Source of the DNA: Bradyrhizobium_A sp052115025
GTDB taxonomy: Bacteria > Pseudomonadota > Alphaproteobacteria > Rhizobiales > Xanthobacteraceae
Assembly (NCBI RefSeq): GCF_052115025.1
Contig: NZ_JBFRFW010000026.1
Location: forward strand, 1 to 64,000
Direction of reading: 5' to 3'
DNA length: 64,000 nucleotides
Shown here in pieces: positions 1 through 7,991 of this stretch (position 1 is its first letter; each line of letters starts with the position of its first letter). The notes under the pieces are model-generated. The model was not told the DNA's origin, did no database searches, and was given only the letters and a program-made list of their open reading frames with translations. The translations under genes were made by a program, and so were the position numbers.

Positions 1-17
1 TGTTTCTGTCTTTCGCC

Positions 18-135
18 GGCCTGGTGGTTCTTGCGAGGAGCCCATACCCGATCCCATTCCGAACTCGGCCGTCAAATTCCTCCGCGCCAATGGTACTATG
101 GCTCAAGCCCTGGGAGAGTAGGTCGCTGCCAGGCC
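18..135 (+). rRNA. rrf: 5S ribosomal RNA
   Basis: The sequence has the alphaproteobacterial 5S core (CCGATCCCATTCCGAACTCG at about 48-67, and GGGAGAGTAGGTCGCTGCC near the 3' end). The terminal helix forms between GGCCTGG at 18-24 and CCAGGCC at 129-135. It is the last gene of an rRNA operon; the 16S and 23S genes would lie left of the window. The exact ends are inferred from the helix and may be off by a base or two. Confidence 0.95.
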
Positions 136-178
136 TGCAAAGGACAGACACTTCCTCTTTACGACACTCAAACAAAAA

Positions 179-207
179 CGCCGCTTCCTCACGGAAGCGG
201 CGTTTTT
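179..207 (+). terminator. Rho-independent terminator of the rRNA operon
   Basis: A perfect 10-bp stem, CGCCGCTTCC (179-188) and GGAAGCGGCG (193-202), has a 4-base loop and is followed by TTTTT. It lies 44 bases after the 5S gene, as expected for the end of an rrn operon. Confidence 0.9.
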
Positions 208-248
208 GCGTTTGAACGGACATGTGCGCGGGTCCGAACTGTGCTGCG

Positions 249-1865
249 CTATTGAATGATGGCCCGTGCGCCGCGCAGCCGATCGTTCCCGTCAAAACTT
301 ACGCTGACGCTTTGCACCGCTTGCCCCGCGAACCGGGCAGGCAGCAAGAAAGCGAAGCTGCCGTCTGCCGTGGTCGTGCTGCTGCCAAGCGAGGCCTCGG
401 TCGTGACGAGCCGAAGCATGCGGCGCTGGACCTCGTGGCCCGCCGCATCCACGAAGATGATGCCGATGCTGGCAGCCCGCTCGGCTGCCGTGCGCGCGGC
501 GAGTGATGCGTCGAAGCGGAAGGTTGCTCCGGCCGTGGCGGGAAAACGCGCCGAGTTGGTGGCGAGGCCTTGCGCCGCGGTGACATCGATTCGCGCCGGC
601 GGGAAATTCCGAGCGGGGCCGTCGCCCTCGCGATAGCGAGCCGCAGCGATGCTGGCGGTCACCGCTCCGGTGCAGGCCGTGCAATTCAGCTCGCGGTTGG
701 CGCGCAACGCGAACACTGCGGCACTGGCTGTGGCCGGCACCTTGCCGGTGATGTCTTGGTGGACGACGGCGCCGGCATCGACATCGCCGAGCGCGCTCAG
801 GGTAATGGTGGCGTGAGCGACCGGCGCTCCACGCTCGTCGAGCAGGCGCCCGCTGATGCGCGGGCCATCGCGATTGACGCCGAGGTTGCTATGCGGCTTC
901 AGATAGTGAAGTGCGACGTTGGTCAGGGTGCCGCTCGCCGTCTCCGGCAGCAGCCGACTCGGAAATGGTTCCCAGGTCTGGAACAGCGCGTCGTCCGGCC
1001 GCAGCCCGAGCTCTGTTTCCACCTGGTCCGCATGCCGGATCGCGGCCTGCGCCCATTGCGTGTCGCTGGTCGCGGCGGGACCGGCGTTGTAGATCACGCC
1101 GAAGCGGACTTGCCGGCTCCTCAGAAAGCCGGCGAGGGACACCAGGTGATGCGTCGCCTGAGGCGACCAGCTCTCGTCGACATGAAGAAAGGCGAGGCGA
1201 TCGCCCGTTGCCTTGGCGTAAGCGTCCACCCAGCCTTTGGTGGCTTCGAGGAAATCGCTGGCGTCATAGACCACTTCGACGTCGCCGATTCTGATGTTCG
1301 GAAAGATCCGTTTGGCGATCGCGACATTGGGCGCCAGATCTTGCGCGAGCTGGGCTGCGGACAGCTTGCAGGCATCAGGTCCGGTATACTGGTGGCCGTA
1401 GTAGAACGGCTCGTCCATCGCAATGTAGGCGAGGTCGCCGCCCAGCCGCTGGATGAGTGACAGCACACGCTCCACGAGGCCAGGCTCGCCATAGGCTTCC
1501 GTTGTCTCATGACAATGATCGGATACGCTGAGCATGCCGATTTCCAGGGCGAGCGCGATGTGTCGCCGGCGCAGCTCTGCGAAAATCTGTTTCAGGTCGT
1601 CCTCGCGGCCCTGCGAAGCGAATCCGGGCCCGATCTTGAACACCTGCGTCTGGCTCGCGACATTGGGCCAGGCGGCGTCGGGCCGGAACAGGTCCATGTA
1701 ATCGGCGCCGGCATCCCACTTGTGCGCGGCGCGGACCACCGGATCGACGGCGGCGAGCCAGATCTCCGCCGCGCGGGCAGCCCGCGGCACGCTGCCGAGC
1801 GTCATCGCGCCGATCATCGCGAGTGTGAGACCGCGCTGCATCTTGAGCCGGCCGTTTCCTCGCAT
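249..1865 (-). CDS. Secreted protein of unknown function, TIM-barrel-like
   Basis: A 538-residue protein that I do not recognise as a named family. I chose the ATG at 1865 because GGGAGG sits about 8 bases upstream; in-frame ATGs also exist at 1901 and 1841. The N-terminus looks like a Sec signal (basic MRGNGRLKMQR, hydrophobic GLTLAMIGAMTLG, then ARAAE), so the mature protein is probably periplasmic or secreted. The first ~320 residues alternate strands and helices with acidic residues at strand ends (YIAMDEPFYYG, FLHVDESW), resembling a glycosidase-type barrel. The C-terminal part begins with ISGRLLDERGAPV, typical of a carboxypeptidase-regulatory or Ig-like domain. The gene stands alone and converges on the rRNA terminator. 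Function not assigned. Confidence 0.8.
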   Translation of the reverse strand: MRGNGRLKMQRGLTLAMIGAMTLGSVPRAARAAEIWLAAVDPVVRAAHKWDAGADYMDLFRPDAAWPNVASQTQVFKIGPGFASQGREDDLKQIFAELRRRHIALALEIGMLSVSDHCHETTEAYGEPGLVERVLSLIQRLGGDLAYIAMDEPFYYGHQYTGPDACKLSAAQLAQDLAPNVAIAKRIFPNIRIGDVEVVYDASDFLEATKGWVDAYAKATGDRLAFLHVDESWSPQATHHLVSLAGFLRSRQVRFGVIYNAGPAATSDTQWAQAAIRHADQVETELGLRPDDALFQTWEPFPSRLLPETASGTLTNVALHYLKPHSNLGVNRDGPRISGRLLDERGAPVAHATITLSALGDVDAGAVVHQDITGKVPATASAAVFALRANRELNCTACTGAVTASIAAARYREGDGPARNFPPARIDVTAAQGLATNSARFPATAGATFRFDASLAARTAAERAASIGIIFVDAAGHEVQRRMLRLVTTEASLGSSTTTADGSFAFLLPARFAGQAVQSVSVSFDGNDRLRGARAIIQ

Positions 1866-2498
1866 GCGTGGCCTCCCAAACAATCTCGATTGCGCCGGCA
1901 TCGCGCTACTGCCTGGGCAACATCGCGAGGCAGCAGACCGCGACAGAATACATCGCGAATCTGACCGAAAATGCAGTCTCGGCTAGAAGCAGCGTTTGGG
2001 TGCTCAGATGTTTGGAGCGCGCGCATTATGGTGATCTGCGATCATCACGGCCGCGATGTTCCGCGGAGGCGTCGCGGACGGCAGAGGTGTGTTCGCTACG
2101 GCCGCTTTGGGATGGTGGCAGATGCGCGCCTTGTTCGCTCCGCGCTGCCATTGTGGTGCATGTGACGGCGCAACGGCGTCGACGCTGTCTCGCGTCGTTT
2201 CGTGCTCGTCAGGGGCGAGAGGGCAGGCGCTTCGGGACTATCAATCGTTCGCTCGCGCTCGCGGCGCGCGATCCCGGAGAAGTCCTGGGAGTGGCTTCTG
2301 GAGGCGCGTTTGCGACTGCGACGGGGGCCATGTAGGGCCGAGGATGGCCTTTCGACGCCCGCTGAACCCGTGCCGGCGCCTGCGAGGCATGATGAGTCGC
2401 CGGTCCCAGCCGGTCCGATGGGCGCCCGCAAGGACGGCAACGGCGAGCGGTGCGCGTCTGAAGCGCGCGATATTTTTCAATGATTTCAAAGAGATGGA
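1866..2498. other. Intergenic region without a supported gene
   Basis: 633 bases between the secreted-protein gene and tRNA-Ser. Several open frames cross it on both strands, but none has a ribosome binding site plus recognisable protein. It should hold the promoter of the leftward secreted-protein gene, but I see no clear -35/-10 pair. Confidence 0.5.
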
Positions 2499-2592
2499 TG
2501 GCGGAGACAGAGGGATTCGAACCCTCGATAGGGCTTTACAACCCTATAACGGTTTAGCAAACCGCCGCCTTCAGCCACTCGGCCATATCTCC
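2499..2592 (-). tRNA. tRNA-Ser(GCT)
   Basis: On the minus strand the sequence runs from GGAGATATGGCCGAGTGGC to GTCTCCGCCA. It has a 7-bp acceptor stem (GGAGATA/TGTCTCC-type pairing), a long variable arm (TATAGGG...CCCTATC-type hairpin) and a T-arm with GGTTCGAAT. The anticodon loop TTGCTAA between GCGGT and ACCGT reads GCT. The long variable arm marks it as class II and the anticodon as serine (AGC/AGT codons). CCA is encoded. Confidence 0.95.
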
Positions 2593-3325
2593 GTTACGGC
2601 TGCATATGCCCGACAGCTGTGGCATCTGCAAGTCGGAGATTGCGCGACCCACGTCTTAATTGTCGATCGCGGTGATCGAATTGCCTTGCCATTCCATGGC
2701 GTTGAAACGTGGCATGGCGTCGCCCGGATCTCTGGAACCCGATGACAGGGGGCTTCTCCGGGAACGGGCCTGTCGCGGCGCCATTTGGCGCACGAGCGGG
2801 GAGGGCGCGGACCCCACCCGTTCCCGGCGACAGGGATGGAACCCGATGCTCCACCGGCATCCGCCCGGCACCGGAAGAGCGGCGATTAAGGCAGCGATTC
2901 TGCCATTTGATTCGACCTCAAACGGTGCAGCGCGCGTGCGCGGCGGTGGACAGCCCAATTGTGGCATCTGAGCAGGTGCACATCGGGCTTCAAAAAATGC
3001 GCAGTTAAATCAATGAATTACGGGCGTGGTTTGTCAGCGTCTGCGTGTTATTTGTGCAACACATCTCCAAAAACGGCGGCGCCGGGCCGTTTATAGGGCG
3101 GTCCTTTGTTGCCTGTGCAGAGGCGTTAGGTAATTGTCGTGGTGCGACGGAGGGGGGCATCCCGAGGTCGTCCCGTCTAGATGTTTCGCTGAAGTCCCTC
3201 GCGTTATGCGGGAGTGTCCGAAAGCGCGAGGCAACCAGGCGGTCAGCGGGGACAGGGAACCACCCAGAGTGTTTTCAGCACGACGGAACTGGAACTCTCC
3301 CTATAGAGCAAACTTGGAGGTTTAC
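2593..3325. other. Intergenic region and porin leader
   Basis: 733 bases between tRNA-Ser and the porin start. No convincing protein is present. The right part (about 2980-3325) is the upstream and leader region of the porin gene. It includes a short AT-rich stretch near 3000-3020 and a small inverted repeat, GTGTT and AACAC, around 3045-3063. I cannot place a promoter with confidence. Confidence 0.5.
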
Positions 3326-4894
3326 ATGAAGATGGTTAAGAGCCTCATGCTCGGCACCGCGGCGGGTTTCGTCGCGCTGTCCGGAGCTCAGGCGGCCGAT
3401 CTTCCCGTCAAGGCCAAAGCGGTCGAGTACGTGAAGATCTGCTCCCTCTACGGCGCGGGCTTCTACTACATCCCGGGCACCGACACCTGCATCCGCATCG
3501 GCGGTGCGCTGCGTTTGGACACCTCGTTCAACGGCACCACCTATGACGTGCCGTTCTGGCAGGGCAGCACCGGCGGTGCCAACGCCTACAACCGCAACTA
3601 CTTCACGACCCGCGAGCGTCTGAACCTGTTCATCGATACGCGCACCGCCACTGAATACGGCGTTGTTCGTACCTATGCCAACTTGCAGTTCGACTTCGCT
3701 CAGGGCCGCGAGAGCCTGGCGGGCGGCTACATGGAGAACGACTTCCTGTTCATCCAGTTCGCCGGCTTCACCTTCGGTAAGGCGGTGTCGCAGTTCGATC
3801 CGCAGTGGGCGCTCGCCAAGCCGTGGATCGCCTCGGGCGTGCTCGGTGGCTCGAACAACGCGACCGGTATCCCGCAGCTCGCCTACACCGCTTCGTTCGG
3901 TAACGGCGTGTCGGCGACGATCTCGCTCGAAGACGCTCAGCCCTACCGTTCGGCCGGTGTCGTGAACGCCACCGCGGGCCTCCTCGGTCCGTTCGGCGCC
4001 AACATCGCCGCCAGCGGCCTGCAGAACGCCTTCTACGGCGCTGCGTCGAACACCTTCCTGGGCAACACCCAGGCTGGCGACCACGTGCCGGATATCGTTG
4101 CCAACCTGCGCCTCGACCAGGCCTGGGGTTCGCTGCACTTCGGCGCTGCTGCGCATGAAGTTCACGGCACCTACTACACCAGCTCCAACAGCGACAGCGG
4201 CCGTCCGTCGTCGGCCTGGGGCTATGCCTTCACCGGCGCTTTCGAGCTGAAGAACCTGCCGACCGGCGTGGGCGACAGCTTGAAGGTTGAGGCGAGCTAC
4301 GCCAAGGGCGCTGCCAAGTACGTCTGGGGCGGCACCGTGGACACCACCGGTGGTGGTCGTTTCGCCAAGATCGGTTCGGGCGTGGGCTCCGCGGGCAGCA
4401 TGGCGTTCGGCTATGTGCTTGATGGCGTCTACACCGGCACCAATTCGGGCAACGGTTCGAGCATCGACCTGAGCTCGGCCTGGGAAGTCAGTGCTTACTT
4501 CGAGCACTACTGGAACCCGGCCTGGCGGACCTCGGTGTTCGGTTCGTACACCTCGATCACCTACGGTTCGGCTGGCAATGCGGCGCTCCTCGCTGCGGCG
4601 AACGGCGCGGGCTTCCTGTCGAATACGGCGACCGGCGCGGTCACCGGCTCGTTCCTCGGCACCAACACCGGCAACTTCAACTTCGCGGTTGCTCAGGTTG
4701 GTACGCGTACGGCCTGGACCCCCGTTCAGAACCTGACTCTGTCGGCTGAGTTCGTCTACAGCCGCCTGATCCAGAACCAGAACGGCGTCTACACCACCGC
4801 TGGTGGTATCCCGGGCGTTTCGGCCGGCAACACCTTCGAGATGAAGAACCAGAACCTCTACAACGGTTCGGTTCAGATCCTGCGCAGCTTCTGA
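3326..4894 (+). CDS. Omp2b-type outer-membrane porin
   Basis: A 522-residue beta-barrel porin of the alphaproteobacterial Porin_2 family, forming general diffusion channels in the outer membrane. The ATG at 3326 is preceded by TTGGAGG at 3314-3320 and starts a clear signal peptide (MKMVKSLMLGTAAG...GAQAAD). The mature N-terminus (VKICSLYGAGFYYIPGTDTC, then IRIGG) and the terminal phenylalanine (ILRSF) needed for BAM-dependent assembly are typical of Bradyrhizobium porins. The open frame extends upstream to 3134, but that part is non-coding leader. The gene is monocistronic, ends in a strong terminator, and has the codon use of a highly expressed gene. Genomes of this group usually carry several paralogues. 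Confidence 0.95.
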   Translation: MKMVKSLMLGTAAGFVALSGAQAADLPVKAKAVEYVKICSLYGAGFYYIPGTDTCIRIGGALRLDTSFNGTTYDVPFWQGSTGGANAYNRNYFTTRERLNLFIDTRTATEYGVVRTYANLQFDFAQGRESLAGGYMENDFLFIQFAGFTFGKAVSQFDPQWALAKPWIASGVLGGSNNATGIPQLAYTASFGNGVSATISLEDAQPYRSAGVVNATAGLLGPFGANIAASGLQNAFYGAASNTFLGNTQAGDHVPDIVANLRLDQAWGSLHFGAAAHEVHGTYYTSSNSDSGRPSSAWGYAFTGAFELKNLPTGVGDSLKVEASYAKGAAKYVWGGTVDTTGGGRFAKIGSGVGSAGSMAFGYVLDGVYTGTNSGNGSSIDLSSAWEVSAYFEHYWNPAWRTSVFGSYTSITYGSAGNAALLAAANGAGFLSNTATGAVTGSFLGTNTGNFNFAVAQVGTRTAWTPVQNLTLSAEFVYSRLIQNQNGVYTTAGGIPGVSAGNTFEMKNQNLYNGSVQILRSF

Positions 4895-4931
4895 TCGTCA
4901 TCGTCTAACGACGATCGAGATCACGGCTCAG

Positions 4932-4960
4932 CCCCCGGCGGTTCTCCGCCGGGGGTTTTT
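4932..4960 (+). terminator. Rho-independent terminator of the porin gene
   Basis: A 10-bp GC stem, CCCCCGGCGG (4932-4941) and CCGCCGGGGG (4946-4955), with loop TTCT is followed by TTTTT. It lies 37 bases after the porin stop. Confidence 0.92.
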
Positions 4961-5042
4961 CTTTGGCTGGACTGTTGTCTTCGGCGGGCAAGGGAAACGT
5001 CGATCGTCATCGCGGCGTGCTTCGTTTCGAAGATTGGGGTCT

Positions 5043-7025
5043 TCAGCCGGGGACGGCGATATGGTCCGGCGCCAGTCCGGCTTGCCGGCGCTGCATCATT
5101 GCAATGAACGCCGCCTCGAGATGGCGCGTGAACTGCGCGGTGTCGAACAGCGGCGTGGTCAGGCGGTTGTCTGCGAGCTTGTCTCTGAGCGCGGCCAGGC
5201 GCGCGGGCTCGCGCGCCAGTGCGATGGCAAGGCTCTCGTAGTCGTCGAGGCTCGCCGTGACCAGCTCCGGCAGGCCGACAGCCTCCAACAGGCTCGTGGC
5301 CACCCGGCCGGCGAAGGTGGTGCCGCGGCAGGTGAGCAGCGGCAGGCCGGCCCACAGGGCATCGCTCGCGGTCGTATGGGCGTTGTAGGGCAGGGTGTCG
5401 AGGAAGAGATCCGCGCAGCGGTGCCGGGCAAGATGCTCCGCCGGTGGCGCGCGGTCCGCGAATACCAGGCGGCTGCCGTCGACGCCGCGCGCCTCGGCTT
5501 CACGCCGTAGATTGGCTGCGGCCTGCGGATGGTCGGCCAGCAGCCACAGCACGCTGCCATCGACTTGCGCCAGGATCTTCATCCAGCGATCGAACACCTC
5601 CGGTGTGATCTTGTAGGCGTTGTTGAAGCAGCAGAACACGACGCCGGTGGCCGGCAGGCCGCAATCGACACGGTCGACGCCGGCTGCGGCGATCGTGCGC
5701 GCGCGGTCGTTGGCCTGGTAGCAATGGGGCAGGGTGACGACCTTCTCGGCATAGAAAGCGCGTTCGGCTTCCGGCAGCACGTAGCGGTCGGCGACGATGT
5801 AGTCGACGTAGGGTGCACCCAGCGTGCCCGGAAAGCCGAGATAATTGACCTGCAGCGCTGCGGCCCGCCGTGCGAACACCCGCGTGCGCTCGTCGCCGAA
5901 ATAGCCGTTGAGGTTGACCAGCACGTCGATGCCGGCCGCACGGATCGCCGCGACCGCTTCGGGATCGCCAAGGCCGCGGATCGGCAGGACGCGATGGACG
6001 GCCCGCTCGATCCGCCGGCGGGTGTCGCTGCCGTCGTCCCAGCCATTGTCGATGGCGGTGATCTCGAAACGGCTGGGGTCATGATGCTCGAGCACGCCGA
6101 CCAGCAGCAGGGATGTCGCCTGCTGGCGAAACTCGCCCGAGAGATAGCCGACCCGGATCCGGCCGTCGCTTGCCGGCGACGGCGCCGCGGTGGGGGCGGC
6201 GGCGGCCGGAAATCGCAGAGCGCTGAACAGCGCGGCGCATTGCTGCAGGCTGGCCGGTGAGGTCGCAAGGCCCTGCCAGCCGAATGGCTCGATCGCCGGC
6301 TTGCCGGCGGCGAGATCGCGCTCCACCTCGACGGTCAACGCGGCAACGCCACGCCAGTCGCAGGCCAGCATCTTCTCGTGCAGCAGGCTGCCCTTGAGGA
6401 ACGGCAGATCCGGGGCGATCTGCAGGGCCGCCGTATAGGCGCGCACCGCTTCGTCGTGGCGCTGCAACTGGTGCAGCACGAACGCCTGTCCGAACCACGC
6501 CTCCGCAAGCCGCGGCTGCAGCGCCAGCGCCTCGCCGTAAGCTTGCAGCGCAGCGTCGTACTGCCTGAGCTCCGCCAGTGCCTTGCCCTTGTTGAACAGC
6601 GCGCCGGCATGGCGGGGATGGATCGCGAGGGCTCGGTCGAAGTCGCTGATCGCCCCGGGATGATCCTTCAGCTCGTTGCGGACGGTACCGCGGTTGTTCC
6701 AGGTGTCGGCGTTGGCTGCGTTGAGCGCCAGCGCCTGGCTGAAACGCTCCTGGGCTTCTTCTGGTCGCCCGAGCGCCTTCAGCACCAGCCCGTAGTTGTA
6801 GAATGTCGCATCCGAGGTGGCGTTCAGCTTCAGCGCGGTCTGCAGGTACGGCTCGGCCTCGCGGTATTTCTTCTGGGCCGTGAGCACGACGGCGAGCACG
6901 TTGAGGCCGCCGAGATGGCGCGCCTCCTTGCGCAGCAGCTGGCGCAGGGACCGTTCGGCGTCATCGAGGCGGCCCTGCTGGAAGGCTGCGAGCGCGCGTT
7001 GGAACAGCTCTGTGCTGGTGGCCAT
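5043..7025 (-). CDS. TPR-containing O-GlcNAc transferase-like protein (GT41, SPINDLY type)
   Basis: A 660-residue cytoplasmic protein. Residues ~1-210 are tandem tetratricopeptide repeats (for example YNYGLVLKALGRPEEAQERF and WNNRGTVRNELKDHPGAISD). Residues ~285-640 form the two-lobed GT41 catalytic region: RIRVGYLSGEFRQQ, CCFNNAYKITPEVFDRWMKI with the nucleotide-binding lysine, and DLFLDTLPYNAHTTASDALW with AGLPLLT. Family members move a sugar from a nucleotide donor to protein Ser/Thr; the substrate here is unknown. At the position of the loop histidine of OGT (DFxxHP) this protein has a glutamine. It starts 16 bases after the alpha/beta-hydrolase gene, likely the last gene of a three-gene leftward unit. 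Confidence 0.88.
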   Translation of the reverse strand: MATSTELFQRALAAFQQGRLDDAERSLRQLLRKEARHLGGLNVLAVVLTAQKKYREAEPYLQTALKLNATSDATFYNYGLVLKALGRPEEAQERFSQALALNAANADTWNNRGTVRNELKDHPGAISDFDRALAIHPRHAGALFNKGKALAELRQYDAALQAYGEALALQPRLAEAWFGQAFVLHQLQRHDEAVRAYTAALQIAPDLPFLKGSLLHEKMLACDWRGVAALTVEVERDLAAGKPAIEPFGWQGLATSPASLQQCAALFSALRFPAAAAPTAAPSPASDGRIRVGYLSGEFRQQATSLLLVGVLEHHDPSRFEITAIDNGWDDGSDTRRRIERAVHRVLPIRGLGDPEAVAAIRAAGIDVLVNLNGYFGDERTRVFARRAAALQVNYLGFPGTLGAPYVDYIVADRYVLPEAERAFYAEKVVTLPHCYQANDRARTIAAAGVDRVDCGLPATGVVFCCFNNAYKITPEVFDRWMKILAQVDGSVLWLLADHPQAAANLRREAEARGVDGSRLVFADRAPPAEHLARHRCADLFLDTLPYNAHTTASDALWAGLPLLTCRGTTFAGRVATSLLEAVGLPELVTASLDDYESLAIALAREPARLAALRDKLADNRLTTPLFDTAQFTRHLEAAFIAMMQRRQAGLAPDHIAVPG

Positions 7026-7041
7026 GGTGCGTCAGCGGTCG

Positions 7042-7950
7042 TCAGGCCGCACCGGCGGCGATGCGGTCGCAGCGGGCGCAGAAGGCGGCAATCCGCGACT
7101 GGCTCGGCCGGTCGCCAAGCAGCGGCGCGTGCCCCTGATCGGCAACCGTGACGAGGTCGAGATCGGGGCGCCGCGCAGCCACGGCACGCACAGTGTCATG
7201 GCTCAGCAGGTCCGACAGGCCGCCATGAACCAGCATCAGCGGATGTGGCCGCAGGGCGTCGAACGCCTCCCACAGCGCTGGAAGCGGGGTCTGCGGATCG
7301 AGGCCGGCGAGCGTCTGCGCCAGCGCCGGATCGTAGGTCTGGGTGAAGCGGCCATCATGCTCGCGCCAGGAGCGTTGCGCCCAGGCGCGCCAGTCGTCAT
7401 CGCCGAGCGATGGGAAATCGCGGCCGAACATCTCCTTGATGCCGTGCGCAGCGTCAGCCCATGACAACGGCTGGGGACGTTCGCCGACATAGCCCTTGAT
7501 GCGCAGCAGGCCGGCCATCTCCAGCACGGGACCGATGTCGTTGAGGACGACGCCGGCGAGCAGCGGCGAGCCCGTCGCCGCCATGGTCATTGCGATCAGG
7601 CCGCCGCGCGACGTGCCGACCACGATGGCGCGGTCGATGCCGAGATGGGCCGCGATTGCCAGCACGTCGCCCATTTCCACCGGCACCGCATAGTTGGCGA
7701 CATTGGCGTCGTGGCCGGACAGGCCGCGGCCGCGATAGTCGACGGCGACGACGCGGCGCGGTGCCTGCGCATCGGATGCGAGCGCCTGTGCCAGCGCGTC
7801 GAAATCCGCCGTGGTGCGGGTCAGGCCGGGCAGGCACAGCACCGGCAGCGTGTCCGCATCCGGCCGCGGGTTCGCAGGAACGGTTTCGCGGGCGTGCAGT
7901 TGCAGGCCATCGGCCGACACGCAGAACACATCACGGGACTGGACGGGCAT
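7042..7950 (-). CDS. Alpha/beta-fold hydrolase
   Basis: A 302-residue cytoplasmic hydrolase of the alpha/beta superfamily. The oxyanion strand LCLPGLTRTTADF precedes the nucleophile elbow GTSRGG (Ser about residue 115). A late His follows in VADQGHAPLL, and an acidic residue lies in the LVHGGLSDLL segment, giving a plausible Ser-Asp-His triad. The substrate is not predictable; relatives include esterases and C-C bond hydrolases. It lies 41 bases after the transglycosylase gene and 16 before the GT41 gene on the same strand. No strong ribosome binding site is visible. Confidence 0.85.
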   Translation of the reverse strand: MPVQSRDVFCVSADGLQLHARETVPANPRPDADTLPVLCLPGLTRTTADFDALAQALASDAQAPRRVVAVDYRGRGLSGHDANVANYAVPVEMGDVLAIAAHLGIDRAIVVGTSRGGLIAMTMAATGSPLLAGVVLNDIGPVLEMAGLLRIKGYVGERPQPLSWADAAHGIKEMFGRDFPSLGDDDWRAWAQRSWREHDGRFTQTYDPALAQTLAGLDPQTPLPALWEAFDALRPHPLMLVHGGLSDLLSHDTVRAVAARRPDLDLVTVADQGHAPLLGDRPSQSRIAAFCARCDRIAAGAA

Positions 7951-7991
7951 GGGCGAGGGGATCTCGGGGTCGAGGGGATGATCCCCTCACT

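Noticed and set aside
2056..2745. Open frame across tRNA-Ser
   Set aside because: It runs through the tRNA gene and has random Arg-rich composition.
3134..3325. Upstream extension of the porin frame
   Set aside because: The added 64 residues contain no signal-like part; the clear signal peptide and ribosome binding site start the gene at 3326.
3275..4507. Long antisense open frame over the porin gene (about 410 codons)
   Set aside because: It mirrors a GC-rich coding strand, has low-complexity Arg/Ala/Val composition and no known domain; the porin on the other strand is certain.
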